Assembly (NCBI GenBank): GCA_003427395.1
Contig: BFEA01000422.1
Location: 1,204,967 to 1,233,422, forward strand
Source: Chara braunii
Lineage: Eukaryota; Streptophyta; Charophyceae; Charales; Characeae
Length of the DNA: 28,456 nucleotides
Direction of reading: 5' to 3'
A program made the translations under genes and the position numbers. The notes below the pieces were generated by a model. It did not search any database. It had not been told where the DNA came from and saw only the letters and a list, made by a program, of their open reading frames with translations. Below are positions 9,280 through 20,236 of the stretch, in pieces. How positions within the stretch are numbered: position 1 is the stretch's first letter; every line of letters starts with the position of its first letter.

Positions 9280-9951
9280 CGAACAGACCAAGTACTCACG
9301 GAGAAGCGGTACATAGAGGCTAGGACAGCGGACAAATTTTGGCCAAGCGTCCGTAGAGCAGAGGTCTGGACGGATCTCCTCTTGTTGAGGAGACTCAAAA
9401 GGGACCCGCTGACGGAGCTTACCAAGGCGGAACGTCGGCGAGTCACGGAACAAGCTCATGATTATCGATGGCAGGATTTGGCCTTGCAAAAACGAAAAGA
9501 CAATGAGGATAGTTGGTCTAGTTGGCTGCCGATTCCACACCCTCTCGCTAGGTTCAATTGGACACGAGCTGCCCACGAAGAGGATGCGGTCCATTTCACG
9601 GTCAAATACACGAAAAAAGCTATAGAAAAAAACATATGGTATTGGTCGGGAATTCAAATGGATGTCAGATACATCGTCCATAATTGTCCAGCCTGTGCGG
9701 CCGATAAGGCGCCGGTACAGATGCCTCGAACAATGGTACCGACTAGGGTAGAACGCCCCTTTCAACGAGTTAGCATCGATACGACGAATATCAACGTACC
9801 GAGAGGTCCAGTCGATCAGGGTGATCTCAATGTCCTTCTAGTGGCCGTCGATAATTTTTCCAAGTGGATCGAGGTGTATCCTATGACTAGTCGGAACTTG
9901 CAAGAAGTGGCCTGTTATATTAATCACTTTTTATCATGCACTTGGACGTAG
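9280..9951 (+). pseudogene. pol: Integrase, N-terminal zinc domain and first catalytic part
   Basis: The first frame runs on from the PHD-like finger through a charged linker (LTKAERRRVTEQAHDYRW) to an HHCC zinc domain: H at 9574 and 9592, then CPAC at about 9685-9696. The catalytic core follows with the first Asp in RVSIDTTN (around 9778) and LLVAVDNFSKWIEVYP. Integrase joins the cDNA to host DNA. The frame ends at a TAG at 9949-9951, and the rest of the core continues in the third frame from about 9936, so a frameshift lies at about 9930-9950. Confidence 0.9.
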
Positions 9952-10790
9952 AAGAGGTACACATGGATAACAGGTATGAATTCAAAGGGGAGGTAGAGCG
10001 ATATCTCGTAAGGGTCGAAGTTAGGATTTCGTACTCACCCGGGCACTGGCCACAGGCCAACGGGCTCGTAGAGAACGCCAATCGAGTGATTAAGACTGCC
10101 CTTAGATGGAACATCACTGCAGGAGATACTAGGCCTTGACCCGTCATAGTCGACCACATCTTGCCCGTCTATCGGGCTACCCCCCACGACAGTACAGGGG
10201 TGTCCCCATTTCAACTGAGAACCAAATTGAATAGTGTCCCCCGTGTGCAGCTGTTACCTCTAGTGGGTACGGAAGTTAGAGATACTCGGTCTCAACACCG
10301 AGACAAGGCCCAACATTACATGGATCTGATGGCTAGGACCTATCCCGCGTTAGCCCGAAGGCGACAGAGGGCCGTGGATCTGACACACCAGCGGCAGATC
10401 AGAGATTACGAGAACCGATATGCATCCACTGGTCCCCTACCCCGCTATAAAATTGGGGATCTAGTGCAGGTACGGAAATCCGCATGCTCCTCCAAGATCC
10501 ACCCCCGCTATACTGACATTTACGAGGTAACGAAAGTTGGTGCACAAGGCCAACACTCCGTGAGGCTGGTCCCCAGGCACAACACGCAAGCCAGGCCGCT
10601 AACGCGCCACGCTGCTGCCCTTTGTCTATTCCAGCCATCGCTGGATCGTGCGCATGCTCCGGCCCCGTCTAGGCCTTCTCCCTCTTCCTCCTCGAGTGCT
10701 CGTCCTCCCCTGCTTCTTCTTCCTCCCTTTGATCCGCTTCGGCATTTGAGGCCGAGGACTCGGTCGCACAGGATGAGCCATCGCCAGTAG
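9936..10790 (+). pseudogene. pol: Integrase, rest of catalytic core and C-terminal domain
   Basis: In the third frame the second Asp is in EVHMDNRYEF and the catalytic Glu in PQANGLVENANRVIK, completing a D,D,E triad. A TGA (10137-10139) is followed without a shift by ILPVYRATPHDSTGVSPFQL, the conserved end of gypsy integrase cores. The C-terminal part has a GPY/F-like domain (GPLPRYKIGDLVQVRKS to HSVRLVPRHN) and then a Ser/Pro/Arg-rich tail ending at TAG 10788-10790. No chromodomain is seen at this end. Confidence 0.88.
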
Positions 10791-12740
10791 GGGAATGAGC
10801 CGGTCGAACACTTTCAAGCGCAGATCGCGGATCACCTATTGCGGCATCGATTCAATGATGATTGGCAGCTGCGATACGGCGTCCAGCAGGTGAACGTGTC
10901 CGGGCCTAGCATCACAGACCTCGCCACGTACTCGCTCATAAGTGAACAAATGACATACGTAGGGGTATACGTGGACGTAACGCAACTACCTGGCCGGGAG
11001 ACTACAAGAGTATTCATCGAGTTCCGCGCGCTCCAGGTGGCCGCCAATTTTGTGCACAACATAGCCACATTCATCGGTGATGTAACGGCCTTGGACGATT
11101 GACACCGAAAACCGGTGTGGACTTTTCTGTGGGAGTAAGCGGTGCAAGTGGCGAGGTCGATGGCGCGTATGCAGGGACGGGGCCATCGCTTCACGACCTA
11201 CCACACGCTGTTGCGACGGGCACAGGACGGCCCGTTGGCACCAGTGCCTCAGTTACCCATGCTCCTCCCCCCCGCTCATCCTCTCAACATCCAAGCTATT
11301 CCCCCTTCCTCATACTAAATGCCTCCCTTCTTTTCGTACACCACCCTTCCTTACCAACTCACGGAGAGCCCCTACCCCATGTGCAACTTCTCCGAGTACC
11401 TGGTGGAGCTGATTGACGTGGAGCCGTTGCCGTGCACCGACGAAGACGAGTGGCAGTTACATCGGGTGCTGTATCAATCAGTGGTACTGGGCATATTCCG
11501 GTTTTATTTGGTGCATGACAATCACAATATCGTTGAGAACCTGCGCGTGTGCTACGTCATCTCGCGACCCAAGCCAAAGAAGAAGGAGGGCACAGTGGCA
11601 TTGTATCCGTTCGGGGAGATTGGGACGAGCTGGCCGGGACTATTGGAGCTCATCCATATTGAGCTACTATCCATTGCGCAGGTGATTGCCTGTGAGGAAG
11701 AAGACCTCCAACTCTGATTGCAGACAGCATCAGCCCCGAGGCAATCCTATCACGCGGTGGTTATACCGGACTATATCGCGTGGAGGGGGGAAAAGGTGGT
11801 AAGCATCATTGACGGAAAGCCGCTGCGACCTCCCTCATCCTATCCCAAGCCGGTAGCCCTGAAGACCCCCAGGAAGACGCCCAAGAAGAGACATCACCAG
11901 CCATCGCCGGAGGCGCAAGGAAGCGGAGTGGGACCTGAAGAAGAAATGGTCCAGCCCGGGTCGACGTGGAAGCCCGATCCCATTCCAGAGAGCAAGGGGA
12001 CCCTGATCGAGGGACCTCCACCGGGAGAGAGAGCCTGGACCGACAGATTTAGGATACGCCGACGCGATTCGGAGCCGGCACCACCGCCACCACTCCTTCC
12101 TGATCTCAATCTTGATGGAGCCGGCCCGTCAGCACCAACAGGAGGAGAAGGAGTGGGAGGAATACCATATCCCTCACGCAGACCCCCATCCTCGCAGGAC
12201 CTTTCTGCTTCCGCCAACCACCCCGGAGTGCCCTGATCATTGACCTTAGTAGTTCCTCTAAGCTTGACGGTCCACCTGACGAATGCCGAGTTCATGGTGG
12301 AGCCTGCAACAATCAGGCTTGAGGCGATCGAGGGGGCCCCGCATCCTGATCCTGCATCGGAGCCATATTTGGAGCCGCCATTTGAAGGATGCGTAGCGGC
12401 CAGGTTAGCAGGGACGCTCATTTACGAGGCCGTCTAACGACCGAGCCTAATGTACCATTTCCTCGTCATCGTGGTGCTCAAGAGGGAGCAAAGGCCATAT
12501 ACCGAGACCCATCTGGTGATGATGGGTCCCGGAAATCGCACAGTGCGCCGACGGGTCGTACGGGCCACTGCGGATCTCGCACCATGTGTTATGTCACACA
12601 TACAGGGGACCTTTCTCTACCCCTCCTTCGTCCAACACCACTTCAACGAAGTGGAGGCGCTGACGATTCTGGCTGCGTTGGCAGCCTTCCTTCCTCCTAT
12701 TCCTCCCCCTCGTAATCCCCATATGGACAATTTCCTTTGA
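10791..12740 (+). pseudogene. Unrecognised ~650-codon 3' coding region of the gypsy element
   Basis: The integrase frame goes on as protein-like sequence to 12740. It is broken only by stops at 11100 (TGA), 11136 (TAA), 11316 (TAA), 11715 (TGA), 12234 (TGA) and 12435 (TAA), with no shift needed. Parts in order are a hydrophobic, beta-like block (QVNVSGPSITDLATY to FIEFRALQVAANFVHN, 10880-11075), an Arg-rich then Pro-rich linker, a second beta-like block (MCNFSEYLVELIDVEPLPC to LRVCYVISRP, 11380-11570), a Lys/Pro-rich disordered stretch (11850-12200), and two more hydrophobic blocks (12240-12437, 12450-12740). I see no transmembrane anchor or envelope signature. It may be an accessory ORF 3' of pol or an extended integrase tail. 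Function unknown. Confidence 0.6.
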
Positions 12741-13112
12741 GTTCTTCTTCTTCTTCTTCTTTTTTTGTTCTTAATTAGAAAGAAAGGTCACGTGGTAAAA
12801 CACGCTGTGTATGCTTAAAAATAAAAATAAAAATAAAAAGGTACGTATATTTGAAGTCCGGTTATGTCCCAATCGGGCCAGCTGACGATGAAGGGGCCGC
12901 CTGATCGGGCCAGCTGACGATGAAGGGGCCGCCCGATCGGATGTACAACGGGAAGGAAGATCCACAGCGATGCGGGATGCATCGAAGTACAATAGGTGAT
13001 GGACTGGACCAGCTGACGAAGAAGTGGCCGCCGGGATCCCGAGAGTAATTAGGATGCCCATACAGCAGTCAGGAGACTGCTATTTTTTCTGGAACCCCTT
13101 GTTCATCACAGA
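12741..13112. other. Noncoding spacer before 3' LTR with simple repeats
   Basis: Holds a (TTC)n run at about 12744-12762, an (AAAAAT)n run at about 12817-12838, and a 32-bp tandem repeat. No obvious purine-rich polypurine tract directly precedes the LTR; the last bases are CCCCTTGTTCATCACAGA. Confidence 0.7.
12872..12940. repeat. 32-bp tandem repeat
   Basis: ATCGGGCCAGCTGACGATGA followed by AGGGGCCGCC begins at 12872 and again at 12904; a third start (ATCGG) at 12936 then diverges. A looser copy of the GACCAGCTGACGA...GGCCGCC core recurs at about 13007-13033. Confidence 0.85.
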
Positions 13113-15289
13113 TGTGATAAGCCAGGATCCGCACTCGACGACTTCCCGTACACTTAACGGAAAATCTCACGTAAGACCCCGAAGTACGGATTCAAGATAA
13201 TAGGGAAGAACGGGGCTTCAATTCTTTTTCTTTTTCTTTCTTTTTTCACGAAAAGAGAACGGAGTAGAAAACTTAATTCGGGTCTCACATGGCCGGTTAG
13301 CGGCCGCGCCAAGAAATTCAAGAAACAGTTGGGAATTAGCAGGAGTAGGAATTTTGAACTTCTGCGTGCGTGGCCGTTTTTTGAATTTTTGCACGTCGCG
13401 TAAACCCGTTCTCCCGCTCTGTATCCCTGCACCATCTTCCTTTCTTGCTGCGCATTCCATTCTTGCATGCCTCTTTGTCTTCCCTCTAAGCGAGGTGACC
13501 GAGGTCCGATCCCTTCCTTTTCCTTTCCCTGCGAACGATTGGCTGTCTCATTGGGATGGTCGGGGCAATATGGTGGTAGCGGGACGCGCACCCCACTTGG
13601 ACGACCACCCCAATCACGCAGATCATTTGACTCGCCTCCTTCGATCCTTCTGTAACCTCTTCCCTTCTTCTGTCCTGCTCATCTACACCCCGTGCTTCGT
13701 GCAGCCTCTCCGCCTCCTTCCGCGCTATAAATTATCGCAACCCCTTCCTCTCACTCTCTTTGATCTTCGCTGGAAGCTGAGCGAGCTATGTGCGAAACCC
13801 GCAGCACCGAAAAGGCTCGACGTGCCCCGTGATGGGCGGAGTGACGGCGAGTGGCGGAGTTAGCAATAGGCTTGGGGTAAGGTAGTTGGAGGGACTGAGC
13901 GGTCATGGAGATCAAATGCTGGCAGCGGCAGGGCCTTGTGGCTATGGTTGTCAGTTGTGTTGACGGATTGGGGGTTGGGCCCTAAGCGGCCAGCCGTGAG
14001 AATTGTGTATACTAAGTACGTGCTTTTTCTTCATTACTGCTTTGTCCCCGTGTGATGTGTGCAAGGTCCCAATGTGTGGCCCATGTGGGTAGTCAGTTGT
14101 ATGCATTCTCGGGTATGGAAGTCTATGGATGTTGAATGTCCCATTCTTAAGGAGGGCTCTATAGGTCGGCGTGTGTGTATGCGCCCCCGGGCGTGATGAT
14201 ATGAAGTACCGAGTGCGTCGGTCCTTCCTTCTTTCCTTCGCCCTTAAACTTGCGCGGGTGTGCGGGATACGCGCCAACCTCCTTCCACTGTCGTGCGCTG
14301 GTCGGGACCCTAGGGGAGACAAATAATTGGTCGTTCGCACCCCGGTGAAGTAGCCGACCTCTCGGCGCCCACCCTGGAATCCCAGACACCGCATTTGGGT
14401 TGAGGCCCACAGAGAGACAGAGAACGAGAGCTAGGCACATCATTTTCGGGGGTGTTCGTTGGTCTTTGCATGGAGTAAGGTCTTGTCTCAACGGACGGGA
14501 GCGAGGGTTGTGGCCCGAACTCGGACTTTGTCTCAGAACGTCGCAGCGCGCTTCCTCCCTTCTCGATCGCAGATGACGATGGCGTATATTGCGATGCAGA
14601 CGTGCGGAGCATACTGCGGCGCAGTGAGACAATCCATCTTTACAACCCAACCCGGGCGTGCCACATAGGAGGGAGTGGGTTCGTGCTGATTGAGCGGTTT
14701 TCTTAATCCTGCCCTACACCGACCTCACGATGTTGCCCTGGTCAGCCGCACACGCAACGTGGCGGCCCCAGTTTAATTGCCATTGGTGTCGCCAGGGAGA
14801 CTCGTGCTCGTGGCGACGATTAGTCCTGGGGTACGAAGGGGCCGCCCGATTCCACGAACTCTCCCGCAACGCGGTGCGCTCCCGGCTTATTTTCGGACCT
14901 GGGTTCCCGCGACCTGCCCGACCCCTGGCAACCCCGTGCCGTGCCGCCAGCATGGGCTCGACGAGTCGGACACAGAAGCCTGAAACCCGATTCCGGGGAT
15001 CCGCCCCCAAAGGCCGTGCAAACTCGGTACCTCGGGGAACGGAACCCAGTCCCCGTCGGTTTCTTTTCTTTTCTCCCCTCTCCTCTCGTTTTCTTCTGTA
15101 TGATGATGGTCGTGCCGTTATTCGCGCCCAGCGACAGTGTTCAAACCCTTGACTAGGCAGCTCGGCATGAAGCAAGAGTCCCTCGTTTCGCCCAGGTGAC
15201 TCAACCTCCACGACCAAAAATCATCGGCCACACCCCTAACAACTCTGATCGGCGTTCGACGTACGGGACGTCGTGCAGGGCGTGAGGTT
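13113..15289 (+). repeat. 3' LTR
   Basis: Direct repeat of 2487-4675 at full length (about 2.18 kb), starting TGTGATAAGCC and ending GCGTGAGGTT. Substitutions and small indels against the 5' copy are frequent. The short frames within it are the same shadows seen in the 5' copy. Confidence 0.9.
13726..13731 (+). promoter_or_regulatory. TATA box of 3' LTR
   Basis: GCTATAAATT at the same relative place as in the 5' LTR. A conserved TATA here could drive transcription into downstream DNA. Confidence 0.55.
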
Positions 15290-15428
15290 TGCACATCAAA
15301 GGCTGGGGGCTGAAACATTGCCTGGGCGGTTAATGACTGATAAAGGTTTGGCCGGGGTCCGGTCACAGCTAGGTGGAGGTTTGGCCTGAGTCACCCGACC
15401 CCTATAGCCTAGGATAGTTATACTACCC
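15290..15428. other. Unassigned flank downstream of 3' LTR
   Basis: Short G/C-rich stretch with GGTTTGGCC twice (about 15346 and 15378). No gene seen. Confidence 0.5.
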
Positions 15429-15656
15429 GTACTTGGCCCAGCCATTGGCCGTGGAAAGAAATAGAGTAGAAACGTTTCTAGTCGGATGAATTTGGGCGCT
15501 CCTGTAGTGACCCGTACGTTTCCTAAAATTGTGGTTTGTATACGGGCACGACTTTAAGAACTACTGTGGTACTTGGCCCAGTTATCGGCCGTGGAAAAAA
15601 AAAAAAAAGTAGAAACATTTCTAGTCGGATGAATTTGGGCGCTCCTGTAGTAGCCC
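15429..15656. repeat. Direct duplication with 140-bp period, cut by the gap
   Basis: GTACTTGGCCCAG through GGGCGCTCCTGTAGT occurs at 15429-15513 and again at 15569-15656, about 85-88 bp each, with an A-run expansion in the second. The second copy ends exactly at the run of N. Confidence 0.88.
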
Positions 15657-15752
15657 NNNNNNNNNNNNNNNNNNNNNNNNNNNNNNNNNNNNNNNNNNNN
15701 NNNNNNNNNNNNNNNNNNNNNNNNNNNNNNNNNNNNNNNNNNNNNNNNNNNN
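15657..15752. other. Assembly gap (96 N)
   Basis: An unresolved run of N lies between the duplication and the poly-T stretch that is the LINE poly-A tail on the other strand. Its real length is unknown. Confidence 0.99.
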
Positions 15753-15796
15753 TTTATTCTGTTTTTTTTTCGTTTTGATTATTTTTTTTTTTTTTA

Positions 15797-16047
15797 AATA
15801 CAAAAAAGACTCGTTGAAAGTCATGATAGGTAGGGTGATAAGAGCATCCCTGCCTACTATGGTTTCCTGTTGGTCGCTCCATCTATTGGTGGGGAGCTGC
15901 ACCTGCTGGAAAACGGGTCCAGCGTCCCATTGTTTAATCGACAAGTTCTGATAAAGCTTGACAGATTCAGGCTTGAGCCTCTTCACCCAGAATAGGGCGC
16001 CAGATGAGAAAATTTTTATCATCCTAGCTCATTGTAGTGCCTAACTC
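15797..16047 (-). other. LINE 3' UTR
   Basis: Lies between the ORF2 stop (complement of 16048) and the A-rich tail. The segment 15874-15928 is the same as 2103-2157 at 52 of 55 positions in inverse orientation, which suggests a conserved 3' element used in template recognition. Confidence 0.6.
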
Positions 16048-17295
16048 CTACTTTGCAGGAATTCTTTCAGAGACTGATTCTTCATAGTGATCCAGGCCAT
16101 GCCAAGACAATGGGACAACAACATTGGGGGATGGGGGGAAGAGATTTGGAAAATCTAGCATAGGGCGAAGGGGAATGGAGGGATCTACCTCAGACCAGTT
16201 ATTGAACCAAAGTTTGTAGTTCCTATTTAATGTTTTTCCCTCATCCCCTGTCTCTCCTTTCCATTCTATCCTTCCAATCTTTCCCCCTTTGTCCCCCACG
16301 AGCCAGTCACTGCTGAATGATTTGATTGCTTTGAGAATGTCTGTTTTTGAGGAGTTATGTTGTATTTTTTTTTTTAGCTTTTCCCACTGTACCAGGATGT
16401 CATTCTGCACTTGCTGTTTGATGATGTCAGTAAATTCTGGGCCATCGAGTCTAACCTTTTCCAATTCATTGGTACACATTCTTTGCCAAATTGCCCAGAG
16501 GATTGCTCTTCTTCCAAGTGTGAGTAGATTCTGAGTAAAATTGTCTATTTGCTCCGGGGACCAGACTTCTAGGAGAATTGTTTTCCAGCCCCATGGCCAA
16601 GGGTGAAAAGTTTCCAGCTGTCCCCAGATGCGGTCCCACCATCTCCATAACCAGATGGAACCTGGGCATGCTAGGAAAATGTGTTCGATAGTTTCCAGGA
16701 TCTTCCTACTGGGGAAAGCTGATTTGCAGAGGTTACACCATGGTTCATCCAACCCCTTCTTTTTCAGAGAGGACCTACTTATCAGCCAATCATTAGTAGG
16801 GAGGCAACAATGTTCTATTTGCCACTGCAGCGAGGCGATCTTAGAAGGTTTGGATTTTGTGTCTTTGAACCAGCGAACTAGTCTCAGGTCATCCTTGCTT
16901 ACATTTAATTGCTGCATCCATCTCGTTACCACTCTGTCTTTGAGGTTAATTGCGGGTCTGAACATTCGATAGGTCAATTTGACTGATAGGGAGTGCAACG
17001 ATCTAGTGAGGATTCTTCCTATCTTGTTGTTAGACTTCCATGTCCAGCCTGCTGAGTCTAATGGGAGATCCGAGATCTCGAAAGCTGGTCTAAAGGCCAG
17101 CCAAGCTGAGGATCCTTTTTGGAGCACCCTAATTCTAAAAATTTGGTCTTTTGGAATCCATTCTGTCGTATTTTCAGGGGGGTGGATTACTGAATTGTCT
17201 TCTTTCAAGAGAAATATGCAAGTGAGAGTTAATGAGTCCTGGTTTGGAGGGATAACGATATTTCCCACTACATGGGGTTTGCTCCTTATACCCAC
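16048..17295 (-). pseudogene. LINE ORF2 C-terminal part with RT-associated zinc finger
   Basis: A 415-codon open stretch, the longest in this LINE. Residues 187-210 hold the zf-RVT finger: WCNLC, then HIFLAC, spacing CX2C-X14-H-X4-C, followed by the usual Trp-rich SIWLWRWWDRIW. Upstream residues 60-170 (LAFRPAFEISDLPLD, CCLPTNDWLISRSS) fit the connecting region between RT and finger. The finger probably binds element RNA or target DNA during target-primed reverse transcription. The start given is only where the open stretch begins; the true protein began far upstream in the endonuclease. Confidence 0.85.
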
Positions 17296-18327
17296 CCAAT
17301 CACCTTACTGTAATGACTTTCCTTTTTTGAGGATCCGAATCTAGTCTAGAGGGATTAAATCCACAATCCTGTCTAGACTTTCACTCACATGATGACAATA
17401 TTTCAGCCTTGGGTGCAGGATTTCAGGGAGAACCCAGTCTCTAGTAGTTTCATCCCAAATATCTTTGATTTTTGTTATACCTTTTCTTGTCAACCCCCTC
17501 CAAGGGGTGTCCATACAGTGTAGAGTATAGCCTTGGGAATCCCTAATCCATTAATTATTGAAGATTGGCTGTCGAATGATCTCTTCCCACCTGTTAATGG
17601 GCTGCTTATCAGGTAGGGGCATTTTCCTCCAAGTCTTAATGATTTTTATCCAAAATGGGTCTTTACTGATGTCCTGTCTTGCTGCTTCTCTATCCGTAGG
17701 TTCTTCGGCATTGTGGATTCTTTGTATACTTCTTGGAATTGACCATGCTCAGTTTTCTAACCACGTTGCTGGATCTACCTCATTCTCTATGGGGGGTGCT
17801 AATCTTCTTATTTGTTCTCATGCCAATATGCTCCAAGGTGTCTGAGGATTAAAAAGAAGCCTCTTGATCCATTGCATGGATAAAGTCATAGTTTGAGTAG
17901 AAGGATCAATGATTCCTAGCCCTCCTTTTGACTTGGGTTGTATGATGGAAGTTCAGGCCACTCTGCTTATGACATTCTTGAAGTCGTGGTTGTCTTTCCA
18001 TAGAAAGACTCTAAACAGTTGTTGGAGAGATTTAGTGGATGGTTCATCCAATGCCCATATTGTCGATTTGTACCAGGTTGAGGCCAGGATTACATTATTG
18101 ATTACTAGAGAGTGACCCATAATGGAAGTAGGTTTATTTTTCCATAGTTCAAGTTTGGAATGGGCACTTTGCATAATAGTTTCATCATTAGTCGATGATT
18201 TCCCTTCTGCTGATAGAGAGATACCAAGGATTCTGATAGGCGTTTCTTTGGGGATCCATCTAATGCGCGGGGTTTCTGGTGGTCTAACCCCCTGATGATG
18301 AATCCACCATCCCAGGGTTTTATCTCC
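17296..18327 (-). pseudogene. LINE RT thumb and connection region, degraded
   Basis: No long frame survives, but short minus-strand segments such as HSLVINNVILASTWYKSTIW to SLQQLFRVFLWKD (18115-17960) read like the part of L1 ORF2 after the RT palm. Several stops and shifts separate them. Confidence 0.7.
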
Positions 18328-18531
18328 TCAATTTACCTTGATATCAGATAATTCACTAAATTTCTCTAACAAAGTTTTTATTGCTTTCAAATTCTCACTA
18401 GTTGCATCCACCATCAATGAGAGATCATCCGCAAACAGGGAGCATATAGGAATTGCTTCCTGTGGGATGAATGAGATATGTATTCTCTTTATGTCTTTAT
18501 GTGTACTGAGATTGGCCGCTAGGGCTTCCAT
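18328..18531 (-). pseudogene. LINE RT, motif C (FADD)
   Basis: The minus-strand frame contains PICSLFADDLSLMVDATSEN, the catalytic F-A-D-D box of non-LTR reverse transcriptases, followed by NLKAIKTLLEKFSELSDIKVN, which is the usual next helix. The two Asp residues chelate the metal ions needed for synthesis. Confidence 0.9.
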
Positions 18532-18683
18532 AATTATGATGAACAGAAAGGGGGTCAGAGGATCACCTTATCCGACCGATCTCTGTAAGTTGAATGGAGG
18601 AGCAACATCGCCATTTATAAAGATTCTAGTAGATGTTTTTTGGTGTAGAATTTTTATCCATCTCCTGAAATTGGGACCAAAGT

Positions 18684-19061
18684 TCATCTTTTCAAGGCAT
18701 TTGTCCAGAAAAAATCAATCCACATGATCATATGCTTTTTCAAAGTCAATGAAGATGAAGGCTGCATTGTGTTTCGACTGACGTGTGTTCTTAAGAGTTC
18801 ATTTATGAGAAGAATATTATCTTGGATATTTCGTCTTGTAATGAACCCTGTTTGTGCCGGGTGGATAATGTCGGCTATGACATTTGTCATTCTGTTTGCC
18901 AGAGCTTTGGCCACTCGCTTATAGATGACTGTGAGTAGGGTGATGGGTCTGTAATTTCTAATATTAGATTTGTCTCCTTTTTTGTATAGTAGAGTTAGGA
19001 CCCCTTGATTCACAATCTCCCCCATGTCCCCAGTCATCCAAACTGCTTGATAAAAGTCCAT
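18684..19061 (-). pseudogene. LINE RT, fingers and start of palm
   Basis: Minus-strand translation shows LLYKKGDKSNIRNYRPITLL, then VIYKRVAKALANRMTNVI, HPAQTGFITRRNIQDNILLI, the RT motifs 0 to 2 of L1-type elements. Motif A should follow; the reading becomes MIMWIDFFWTNALKR, with KHMIMWIDFFW in place of the usual KAYDxVxW, so the first catalytic Asp region is mutated or shifted. Motif B between this and the FADD box is poorly preserved. Confidence 0.9.
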
Positions 19062-19835
19062 AAGGTCTTGGGATAATTAATCCCACATGGATTCCCAAAA
19101 TTCCTTGGGGAGACCGTCTATTCCTGGCGTTTTTTCCTCCTCCATCAAAATTAAAGCCTTCCAGATTTCTTCCTTAGATAGTGGTGATTCTAACTTTTCT
19201 TTTTGAGATTCAGTGATAGCCTATTTTAGTGGGAGAAGAAATTCATCTATCTCTGCAGACCGCTGGGGTCGGGATGTGGTATTATTATGGGAGGTGAACA
19301 TGTCTTTGTAAAAATCTCTGGCTATCCTGGTGCTGGCCACCGTGGAAGTGACTAGGGGTGCGTTTGAATCGAACGGATCTGCCAGTGCTTTGATTGTAGT
19401 TTTGCCTATTCTCGCTCTGGCCATAGAGAAGAATCTTGCATCCATGACACCCTCCATCTGATGTTTGTTTAGTTTCCCTCTAATCCTTGCACCTTGCCAT
19501 CTGTATTCTTTGAATTTGAGAAGTTGATCATCCAGACCCTTGATTTCCTCGGCCAGGGATTCTAAGTCTACTGGGGATAATGAGTTAGTTTCCTTTTCTT
19601 GTAGGATTTGAATCTGTTTACGTAATTCTATTTCTTGTTGATGTCTTAAGTTAGCTAGTGCTTCGGAATATTCATTACATTTACGGCCTAGAAAAAACAG
19701 CCCGTTGTTGAACCATTCAATGTCATTGTCAAACAGGGTTCTCTGTTCTCTCCAGAATTGTCATACATCTTTAAGGTATCTTGTAAAATTAGGATCTTTG
19801 AGATGGGATGTGTTCAATTTGTAGTACCCCTTGCC
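19062..19835 (-). pseudogene. LINE linker between endonuclease and RT
   Basis: Minus-strand frames read GYYKLNTSHLKDPNF, the conserved start of the linker after the endonuclease, then a long helical stretch (LRKQIQILQEKETN, LEEIKGLDDQLLKFKEYRWQ-like), MARARIGKTTIKALADP and LEEEKTPGIDGLPKEFWES just before RT. Stops interrupt at several places, including the TAG/TGA codons near 19220 and 19765. Confidence 0.8.
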
Positions 19836-20236
19836 TTGGTCATAAGCGGTCAACAGGGACCCCCACTTTTTGGCCCTAGGTAACGATGAATGATCCTGAA
19901 TGATCCTGGATTTAGGGTTTTTGAATTTTTTTTTTGGTTTTTTTTTTTTTTTTTTTTTTGCCTGTTTTTTTATTTGGACAAGCTTTCTGTGTGTCAAATT
20001 TGATGTCATTTGGAGTATTAGAATTTGTGTTGTGAAAAGTGGTGAAAATTGTGAAAATTTGATGACAATTTTTTTGTCAAAATTTCATGAAAATGCACTT
20101 TTGGCTTGCTGTTTTATATGTTTTTATTTTTTGTTTTTTTTGTTTTGTTTTTATAATATGTTAGTAAGAAGTACACTCTATACATCGGTATGAAGTTTGT
20201 TTATAATGGCCTTATGTTTTTCTTATAAATTGAGGT
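19836..20236 (-). other. AT-rich, poly-A-bearing insertion inside the LINE
   Basis: The endonuclease end (GPPYF) and the linker start (GYYKLN) should be nearly adjacent in this family but are about 400 bp apart. The extra DNA contains a 22-base poly-T (19938-19959, poly-A on the LINE strand), further T-rich runs and an imperfect hairpin (20052-20087). It looks like a retroposed, poly-A-tailed insert in the same orientation, or a junction between two LINE copies. The minus-strand frame after the poly-A (RIIQDHSSLPRAKKW) also contains a DHS like that at an endonuclease end, which favours the two-copy view. Confidence 0.55.

Larger units (their letters stand above)
2487..15289 (+). mobile_element. 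Ty3/gypsy LTR retrotransposon, degenerate, ~12.8 kb
   Basis: Two direct repeats of about 2.2 kb enclose a primer binding site and the gag-protease-RT-RNase H-integrase order typical of Ty3/gypsy (Metaviridae); integrase after RNase H excludes Ty1/copia. A PHD-finger-like insertion sits between RNase H and integrase, and about 650 codons of unrecognised sequence follow integrase. Internal stops and frameshifts occur in every coding part. The first ~118 bases of the LTRs differ at about 12 positions, so the insertion is old. The elements at 15753 onward lie outside it, so it is not nested in them in this window. Confidence 0.93.

Noticed and set aside
10791-12740. Envelope gene, making the element an errantivirus-like retrovirus
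   Set aside because: No signal peptide, fusion-peptide-like segment or C-terminal membrane anchor is visible in the reading frame.
2481-15296. Target-site duplication around the gypsy LTRs
   Set aside because: The flanks (GTGGCT before, TGCACA after) do not match in any register I tried.
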